NCBI RefSeq assembly: GCF_009857605.1
Contig: NZ_WWCT01000019.1
Location: 62,001 to 126,000 of the forward strand
Direction of reading: 5' to 3'
DNA: 64,000 nucleotides
Origin: Duganella levis
GTDB lineage: Bacteria; Pseudomonadota; Gammaproteobacteria; Burkholderiales; Burkholderiaceae_D
Part shown: piece after piece, positions 53,276-60,800 of the stretch
Numbering within the stretch: the stretch's first letter is position 1
Layout: the number at the start of each line of letters is the position of its first letter
Notes under the pieces: generated by a model
The model's database searches: none
Seen by the model: the letters and a program-made list of their open reading frames with translations, nothing else
What the model was told of the DNA's origin: nothing
Program-made: the position numbers and the translations under genes

Positions 53276-54085
53276 TCAGAAGTGCGACAGGTCGAAATGC
53301 AGATTGGCGCTGGCCAACAGCGCCTGGCGCGCCAGCCGCGTTTCCATATTGCGCGCCGGATGGCGGAGGTACAGCTCCATCATCACCTTGACCACCAGCT
53401 CTTCATTGGTGTTACCGCGCCGCATATTTTCCGGTGCATCGGCCGGGGTCTTGTGGATCACCACGCCGTCGGTGGCCACGTGCGTCAGGGTGCAGCCTTT
53501 CTGCAGTACGCTGAGCAGGAAATCCCAGTCTTCGTAGATCACCATCTCCGGATTGTTGGTGATGCCGTCCAGCACATCGCGGCGGTAAGCGATGCAGCTG
53601 TTGGGGATGCGGTTGCGGATGTAGACGCTGTCGTCGGTGGCGTCGGCGATCGATACCTTGTGGGTCGGGCCTTGCGGCTCGGGCGGCGTCACCGCGCGGT
53701 TCTCGAACTGCACCTGCAGGTCGCAGAACAGCAGTTCCGGACGGTCGCCCTGGTCCAGACGCGCCTTCAGCTGCGCCAGGTGATCCGGCATGAAGGTGTC
53801 GTCGTCATCGAGGAAGATGATGTAGTCGCCGGTGGCGATGGCCTGGCCCATGTCGCGGCTCGGCGCCGGACCGGGACGGCCACTGCAGCGCAGCACATAG
53901 TCGAAGCGGCCATTGAAGTGCGCCAGATGATGATACGGCGGGATATACGTGGCGCTGTCGGACACGATCACGATCTTGAAGTCCTGGCAGGTCTGCGCGA
54001 TCAGCGATTCCAGCGTGCGCTGCAACAGCACCGGCCGGTCATGGGTGGGGATGATGATGGTAAACACGTAGCCGGGCTCCGACAA
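53276..54085 (-). CDS. GT2-family glycosyltransferase
   Basis: A 269-residue GT-A enzyme with a clear N-terminal motif (FTIIIPTHDRPVLLQRTLES, then LIAQTCQDFKIVIVSDSATY), the RPGPAPSRDMGQAIATGDYI block and the metal-binding IFLDDDDTFMPDHLAQL. The C-terminal EDWDFLL is the usual catalytic-base region of this class. It lies 15 bases after hlyD-like and 15 bases before the fkbH-like gene, so it belongs to the type I secretion operon. Substrate is not readable from sequence. Confidence 0.92.
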   Translation of the reverse strand: MSEPGYVFTIIIPTHDRPVLLQRTLESLIAQTCQDFKIVIVSDSATYIPPYHHLAHFNGRFDYVLRCSGRPGPAPSRDMGQAIATGDYIIFLDDDDTFMPDHLAQLKARLDQGDRPELLFCDLQVQFENRAVTPPEPQGPTHKVSIADATDDSVYIRNRIPNSCIAYRRDVLDGITNNPEMVIYEDWDFLLSVLQKGCTLTHVATDGVVIHKTPADAPENMRRGNTNEELVVKVMMELYLRHPARNMETRLARQALLASANLHFDLSHF

Positions 54086-54100
54086 GTTAATGGGTAGTAA

Positions 54101-55471
54101 TCAGGGTTCGCGGATCGATTCGTCCAGCGCGCGCGTGAGCGGATACAGCAGGTAGGACATCACAGTGCGATGCCCCACGACGATCTCGGCCGACACGGTC
54201 ATGCCGGGCAGCAGCCGCACGCCGGGCGGCAGCCGGTTCAGTTTGCCGGAATACGGAATCCGGCTCAGGTAGTAGGCATCCAGTCCGCCACCGCTGCTGT
54301 CCTTGGTCTCGCGCTTGAACGAATCCTGGCTGATGGTACGGACTTTGCCTTCCAGCATGCCATGCTTCATGAACGAGAAGGCGTCCACCTTCAGGTGCAC
54401 GTCGGCGCCCTGCTTGATGTAGCCGATGTCGACCGAATCGATCTGCACTTCGGCTTCCAGGTCGGCGCCCAGCGGCACCAGCGTGAACAGCGGCTCGGCC
54501 TCGCGCACCACCGAACCGACCGACAGCTTGCCGATCTCCAGCACCACGCCGTCGGCCGGCGCCACCATGCGGATCAGCTTGAGGTGGCGGTCGGCCTTGG
54601 CCAGCTGCTCGGTGACGCCGTCGCGGTCGCGCGAGGCGCTCAGCAAGTCTTCCATCGCCTTCTGGCGCCAGCTCTTGCCGAAGGCGGCGCGCTCGGCTTC
54701 GGCCGAGGCCAGTTCGCTGGCCAGTTCGACCGCCTTGTTGCGCTGCATGTCCATGTCGCGCTCGACTTCGAGGCGGCGGTCGCGCGCTTCCAGCAAGTGC
54801 ATCTTGGCGCCGAACTGCTCGGCCATCAGTTGCTCCTGCATGGCCTCGACTTCGCGCAGCGACTTGACGCGCTCGGCCAGGATCACCTGGTCGTGCTTGT
54901 TGGTCAGCATGCTGGCCTTGAGGCGAGCGATGTTCTGGTCCATCTTGTTCTGCTGGGCCGCGAAGTTGGCCTGGCGCTCGCTCGACAGCTGCACTTGCAG
55001 CTGGGCGTCGGCGCTGCTCTTGCCGCCCTCGACGGCCGCGCTGCGCTGGCCGGACAGCTCGGCGCGCAGGCCGGCGGTCTGGTTGTCCAGGCTTTCCAGG
55101 CGGCTGCGCAGCTGGCTCTCGTCGGCGGCGTTAAAGGTCGGGTCCAGCGTCGCCAGCACCTGGCCCTTGCGCACCACCTGGCCCACGCGCACGTCGATGC
55201 TCTGGATGATCGAGGTGTCCAGCGGCTGCACCACGATGTTCGGCAATGGATTGACCAGCTTGCCGTGGGCGATGACGATCTGGTCGATCGGCGACACGCT
55301 GGCCCAGACGATGAAGACGGCGAACGCCAGCAGCAGCACATGCAGCGTGATGCGCACGAAGCGCGGCAGCGGCCCACGCTCGATGGCGTCGGCATCCGGC
55401 AGGAATTCGACTTCGGTCTCGTCCTTGGCGCGGCGCGCCCGGCTTACAGGTGACTTGTTTGCTGGTTCCAT
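54101..55471 (-). CDS. Type I secretion periplasmic adaptor (HlyD family)
   Basis: A 456-residue membrane-fusion protein. It has a short cytoplasmic tail, one transmembrane helix near residues 40-60 (FVRITLHVLLLAFAVFIVWA), the characteristic SVSPIDQIVIAHGKLVNPLP and RVGQVVRKGQVLATLDP, a long coiled-coil region, and the C-terminal beta domain (DGVVLEIGKLSVGSVVREAE, PGMTVSAEIVVGHRTVMSYL). This end is typical of HlyD/LapC-like adaptors. Its start lies inside the end of the ABC gene (28-base overlap). No outer-membrane TolC-like gene is next to it. Confidence 0.94.
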   Translation of the reverse strand: MEPANKSPVSRARRAKDETEVEFLPDADAIERGPLPRFVRITLHVLLLAFAVFIVWASVSPIDQIVIAHGKLVNPLPNIVVQPLDTSIIQSIDVRVGQVVRKGQVLATLDPTFNAADESQLRSRLESLDNQTAGLRAELSGQRSAAVEGGKSSADAQLQVQLSSERQANFAAQQNKMDQNIARLKASMLTNKHDQVILAERVKSLREVEAMQEQLMAEQFGAKMHLLEARDRRLEVERDMDMQRNKAVELASELASAEAERAAFGKSWRQKAMEDLLSASRDRDGVTEQLAKADRHLKLIRMVAPADGVVLEIGKLSVGSVVREAEPLFTLVPLGADLEAEVQIDSVDIGYIKQGADVHLKVDAFSFMKHGMLEGKVRTISQDSFKRETKDSSGGGLDAYYLSRIPYSGKLNRLPPGVRLLPGMTVSAEIVVGHRTVMSYLLYPLTRALDESIREP

Positions 55472-57600
55472 AAGTGCTGGTAGGTTTCGCTGCGAGTAAG
55501 CAATTCTTCATGACGGCCGGCATCGACCAGACGGCCCTGCTGCATGACCATGATCTTGTCGGCGTTGACCAGGGTCGACAGGCGGTGAGAAATCATCACC
55601 ACGGTGCGGCCGACGGCAATTTTTGCCAGGTTGCTGATGAAAATCGCTTCCGATTCCGGGTCCAGCGCCGAGGCGGCTTCGTCCAGGATCAGGATGCGCG
55701 GGCGGGCCACCAGCGTGCGAGCGATCGACAGGCGCTGCTTCTGGCCGCCCGACAGGTTGGCGGCGTTTTCTTCCAGCACGGTGTCGTAGCCCTGCGGCAG
55801 GCGTTCGATGAATTCGTCGGCGCCGGCCGCTTGCGCGGCGGCCACCAGTTCTTCGAAGGTGGCGTCGGGCTTGGTGACCGACAGGTTGTCGCGCACCGTG
55901 CCGCGGAACAGGAAGTTCTCCTGCAACACGACGCCGATCTGGCGCCGTAAATGCGCCAGTTCGATCTCGCGCGCATCGATGCCGTCAAAGCGGACAATGC
56001 CTTCCTGGACCGGGTACAAGCCCTGGATCAGCTTGGTCAAGGTGGTCTTGCCGGAGCCGCTGCGGCCGACGATGCCGACCACCGTGCCCTGCTCGATGGT
56101 GAAGGTGGCCTTGTCCAGCGCCAGCGCCTGCGCGCCCGGATAGCGGAACGTCACGGCGTCGAACTTGATCTCGCCTTCCAGCACCGGCCGCAGGCCGTTG
56201 GCGCCGGCACGGCCTTCCGGCGCGCGGTTCATCACCTCGCCGAGCATGCGCACCGACAGCGCGGTTTCCTGGTATTCGTTGACCAGGCCGACCAGCGAAA
56301 TCAGCGGCTGGGTGACGCGGCCCGACAGCATCTGGAACGCGATCAGCGCGCCGACCGACATCGTGTTGTCGAACACGTCGGCGGCGCCGACCACGATGAT
56401 CAGCACCGGCAGCAGCTTGCCGAGGAAGTCGGTAACGGCGTTGCCGGCGATCGAAATCTGGCCGACACGGAAGTGCATGGTGATCGCTTCGGCCGAGCGC
56501 TGGTCCCACACGCGGCGCTGCGACGGCTCGATCGCCAGCGCCTTGACGGTGCGCATGCCGTGGATGGTTTCCACCAGCATGCCCTGGCGCTGGCCCTCGG
56601 CCGAGTACAGCGCCTGCAGGCGGCGGTTGAAGGTCGGCACCATGGCCAGCACCACGCCGGCGATCAGCGCGGCGAAGAACAGCACCAGCATGGCCAGCTT
56701 GACCGAGTAGCTGAACAGCACTGGAATGAACACCAGCAGCGCGATCACGTCCAGCGCGGTGAAGAACAGCCGGCCGGTCAGGAAGTTGCGGATTTTTTCC
56801 AGCTGCTGCATGTGGCGCGTGACCACGCCGGCGCTGGTGGTTTCGAAGAAATCGATCGGCAGCGACAGCAGGTGGCCGAACACGCGGCGCGTCAGCCGCA
56901 TGTCGATCTTGTTACTGGCCGCCAGGGTCAGCGTCTGGCGCAGGAAACCGAAGGTGGCGTCGAACGCCAGCGCCATGATGATGCCGACCGCCAGCACCTG
57001 CAGCGTGGTCACACTGCGGTGGGTCAGCACCTTGTCGATCACCAGCTGGAAGAAGATCGGCGACGCCAGCGCCAGCAGCTGCATGGCAATGGCGGCGATG
57101 AAGATGTCGCGGAAGGCGGCTTTTTGTTTGAGGATTTCGGGAATGAACCAGCGCAGGCCGAACGGCTGGTTGGGGTCGCTGAGCTTGTGCTGGCGTTTGA
57201 TGAACAGCACATCGCCCTGCCAGCGCTGCTCGAAGTCGCTGCGGCTGACCAGCACCACCACGGCGTTGGCACTGGCGGGATTGAGTACCGCCACATGGTC
57301 CTGGCCGCCGTTCTCGCCCGGCTTGACGCCGACCACGATCACCGAGTTGCCGTCCACCAGGCGCGCCATCAGCGGGAACACGCCGCCCTGGGCCATCAGG
57401 CGCGACCAGGTCAGCTGATCGGCCTTGGCTTTCAAACCGATATCCGAGGCGATGCGCAGCAGCGCGCCGACGCCGGGTTCCTCGGCACGCAGCGCGTTTT
57501 CATCGATCAGGCGTTCCGGACTTATCTGCAGACCATGATGCTGGGCGATCGCAGTCAGGCATTGGATCGCGGTATGGGGAAATTTAGCTTGCATAGGCAT
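55444..57600 (-). CDS. Type I secretion ABC transporter/ATPase (HlyB family)
   Basis: A 718-residue exporter. Residues 1-140 are a C39-peptidase-like domain without an obvious catalytic Cys-His pair (degenerate, as in HlyB). It is followed by a six-helix ABC membrane domain (IFIAAIAMQLLALASPIFFQ, then TRHMQQLEKIRNFLTGR) and the nucleotide-binding domain with Walker A (GRSGSGKTT, near 513), signature LSGGQKQR (near 615), Walker B ILILDEAASALD and the His switch MISHRLS. A second in-frame ATG at 57594 is an alternative start; neither has a good Shine-Dalgarno. It lies directly downstream of the 1904-residue repeat-protein gene and heads the HlyD-GT2-FkbH-glycosyltransferase operon. Confidence 0.95.
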   Translation of the reverse strand: MPMQAKFPHTAIQCLTAIAQHHGLQISPERLIDENALRAEEPGVGALLRIASDIGLKAKADQLTWSRLMAQGGVFPLMARLVDGNSVIVVGVKPGENGGQDHVAVLNPASANAVVVLVSRSDFEQRWQGDVLFIKRQHKLSDPNQPFGLRWFIPEILKQKAAFRDIFIAAIAMQLLALASPIFFQLVIDKVLTHRSVTTLQVLAVGIIMALAFDATFGFLRQTLTLAASNKIDMRLTRRVFGHLLSLPIDFFETTSAGVVTRHMQQLEKIRNFLTGRLFFTALDVIALLVFIPVLFSYSVKLAMLVLFFAALIAGVVLAMVPTFNRRLQALYSAEGQRQGMLVETIHGMRTVKALAIEPSQRRVWDQRSAEAITMHFRVGQISIAGNAVTDFLGKLLPVLIIVVGAADVFDNTMSVGALIAFQMLSGRVTQPLISLVGLVNEYQETALSVRMLGEVMNRAPEGRAGANGLRPVLEGEIKFDAVTFRYPGAQALALDKATFTIEQGTVVGIVGRSGSGKTTLTKLIQGLYPVQEGIVRFDGIDAREIELAHLRRQIGVVLQENFLFRGTVRDNLSVTKPDATFEELVAAAQAAGADEFIERLPQGYDTVLEENAANLSGGQKQRLSIARTLVARPRILILDEAASALDPESEAIFISNLAKIAVGRTVVMISHRLSTLVNADKIMVMQQGRLVDAGRHEELLTRSETYQHLWNQQTSHL

Positions 57601-57763
57601 CGATGTGGGTAAAAAGCGGGAACCAAGCCGACACGCGCACGCGCTCGTTCCAGCTGTGGGATTTTAACCCAGTGCACGCCTTCCTCGTGTGAATTTGTTG
57701 TTTGGAAGCACAACCCGGTTTACCCCGCTGTTCCAGCGATGGCGCACCGCAAAATGACCGCGC

Positions 57764-57796
57764 AAAAAAAACGGCAAGGCCCGCAGGCCTTGCCGT
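57764..57796 (-). terminator. Strong rho-independent terminator after the repeat-protein gene
   Basis: An 11-base-pair perfect stem (ACGGCAAGGCC and its complement) with a four-base loop, followed on the minus strand by seven U. It lies 21 bases after the stop of the 1904-residue gene and about 160 bases before the ABC gene, so most transcripts of the abundant repeat protein should end here. Confidence 0.9.
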
Positions 57797-57817
57797 TTCT
57801 GTTACCGCGCTGTCAGA

Positions 57818-60800
57818 TTACTTGGCTGCCAGCAGGCCGTGTTGCGCGCCGTTTTGCAGTGCTTTCAGACGCAGCGTCTCTTCCGTCGCAGCCGAGTGGC
57901 TGGCCGCGGTCAGCTTGTTCTCGTAGCTGCCAATGGCGCTGGCCAGGGCGGCCACCGAACCGTTGCTGCTGGTCGGCACTTCCAGCTTGGTGGTGCCGCT
58001 GGTGGCTGGCTGGCTGTTGTAGCTCGACAGCGCCGACGACAGGTTGCTTACCGAGCTGGTCAGGTTGGTGCTGGTGGCACCGGCGCTGAACCAGACGTCC
58101 GCTGCTTCGTGGCTGGCGCCATCGGCCGTCTCGAAGGTCGAGGTCAGACCGACGATGTTGCCGTTGTTCAGCGACGGGTTGTGCTTGGCATCCAGGTTCA
58201 GCTTGGTGATGTTCAGATCGCTCAGCGATTTGAGTTCATCAGCCTGGCTGACACCGTCGCCGTTGGCATCGACCCACACTTGCAGTTTCGAGAACTGGGC
58301 ATCTTTGGCATCGATCACGCCGTCGCCGTTGGTATCCAGTTCCGCCAGGGCGGCATAGCCGTTCGAGGCTTTGCTGCCGTTGGCCAGCGTGGTGCCCGAG
58401 CCGAACAGTTCGCCACCATCGTTGATGGTGCCGTCACCGTTGCGGTCCAGGACCAGCAGGCCGTCGCCACCGCCAACCCAGCCGGTGCTGACCTTGTTGC
58501 CATTGGCCAGCATGTCGAACTGCACACCTGCTGCCGAGCTGATGGTCTGGATACCGTTATTGTTCAGGTCCAGTACCAGCGGCGTGAAGGTTGGCAGCGC
58601 GGCGATCTGGTCGGTGCTCATTGCTTGTACTTGCGACGAGGTCAGCGAGTGGATCTGCGACGTGGTGAACGAGTGCACCTGGTTAGTACCCAAGCTGGCG
58701 ATCTGTTCGGTCGTCAGGCGCGAGAACTGGGCGGTGCTCAGTGCCGCGATGGTGTTGGTGCTCAGCGCAGCCAGATCCACCGTTTCGATCGCCTGGACAC
58801 CATTGGTGGACAGGGCGCGGATCTGGGCGGTGGTCAGCGAGTTCAGCTGTTCACTCGACAGGGCAACGATCTGCGCCGTGGTGATGCCGGAAGCCATCAC
58901 AGCGGTGCTCAGGGCTGCCAGCTGACCGTTGGTGAAGCCGATGATCTGCTCGGTGCTCAGCGCGGCCACCTGGTTGGTGCGCAGGGCGGCAACCGACGAG
59001 GTTTTCAGTGCGGCCAGGTCTTCGGTTTCCAGCGCGTGGACCGAGTTGGTGCTCAGGGCGGCGACCTGCGCCGAACTCAGCACAGCGGCCTGGTTGGTGC
59101 TCAGCGCCACCACCTGGTCAGTCGTCAGGCTGATCATCTGGGCGGTGGTCAGGACCTGGACGCTGTTGGTGTTCAGCACATTGATCTGCTCGGTGGTCAG
59201 GGCACGGACCTGAGCGGTGCTCAGGGACGCGAACGCCGCGGTGGTCAGCGCGTTCAGGTCTTCGGTTTCCAGCGCAGCGATCGCGTTGGTGCTCAACGCC
59301 ACCACTTGACGGCTGCTCAGGGCAGCAGCCTGGTTGGTCGTCAGGGCCACCACTTGCTCGGTGCTCAGCACCTTGATCGCGGCGGTGCTGATGGCGGCAG
59401 CCTGGTTCGACGTCAGTGCGGCGATCTGCTCGGTGGTCAGACCGGTGATCTGGGTCGATTTCAGCGAAGCGATGCCAGCGGTGGTGATGCTGCTGATGTC
59501 GCCGGCTTCGATCGCGGCCAGGTTGTTACTCGACAGTGCGCTGACTTGCGCGGTGGTCAGGTAAGCGAACTGGTTCGAGGTCAGCGCCACGATCTGGTTG
59601 GTGGTCAGGCCCGAGGCGACGTCGAGGGTGCTCATCGCCGACAGCTGGCCACTGGTCAGACCCTGGACCTGTTCCGTGGTCAGGGCGGCGACCTGGTTGG
59701 TGCTCAGGGCAGCGAACGACGCGGTTTTCAGTGCAGCCAGATCTTCGGTTTGCAGCGCGGCGATCGAATCGGTGGTCAGCGCGCGCACCTGGGCGCTGCT
59801 CAGCACACCAGCCTGGTTGGTGGTCAGGGCCACCACTTGCTCGGTGGTCAGGGCGGCGACCTGGCCGCTGCTCAGACCAGCGATGGTGGCGGTCTTCAGT
59901 GCAGCGAAGTCTTCCGTTTCCAGCGCATGGATGGCGTTGGTGGTCAGGGCGTTGACTTGCGCGCTGCTCAGGGCGGCGGCCTGGTTGGTGGTCAGCGCCA
60001 CGACCTGGTCGGTGGTCAGCGATTTGACGGCGGCGGTGCTGATGGCGGCAGCCTGGTTCGACGTCAGTGCGGCGATCTGCTCGGTGGTCAGCGCGGTGAT
60101 CTGGGTCGATTTCAGGGCAGCGATACCAGCGGTGGTGATGCTGCTGATGTCGCCTGCTTCGATCGCGGCCAGGTTGTTACTCGACAGCGCGCTGATTTGC
60201 GCGGTGGTCAGGTAAGCGAACTGGTTCGAGGTGAGCGCCACGATCTGGTTGGTGGTCAGGCCCGACGCGACGTCGAGGGTGCTCATCGCCGTCAGCTGGC
60301 CACTGGTCAGACCCTGGACCTGTTCCGTGGTCAGGGCGGCGACCTGGTTGGTGCTCAGGGCAGCGAACGACGCGGTTTTCAGTGCAGCCAGATCTTCGGT
60401 TTGCAGGGCAGCGATCGAATCGGTGGTCAGCGCGCGCACCTGGGCGCTGCTCAGCGCGGCAGCCTGGTTGGTGGTCAGGGCCACCACTTGCTCGGTGGTC
60501 AGGGCGGCGACCTGGCTGCTGCTCAGACCAGCGATGGTGGAAGTCTTCAGTGCAGCGAAGTCTTCCGTTTCCAGCGCATGGATGGCGTTGGTGGTCAGCG
60601 CGTTGACTTGCGCGCTGCTCAGGGCGGCAGCCTGGTTGGTGGTCAGCGCCACGACTTGGTCGGTGGTCAGCGATTTGACGGCGGCGGTGCTGATGGCGGC
60701 AGCCTGGTTCGACGTCAGTGCAGCGATCTGCTCGGTGGTCAGACCGGTGATCTGGGTCGATTTCAGCGCAGCGATGCCAGCGGTGGTGATGCTGCTGATG

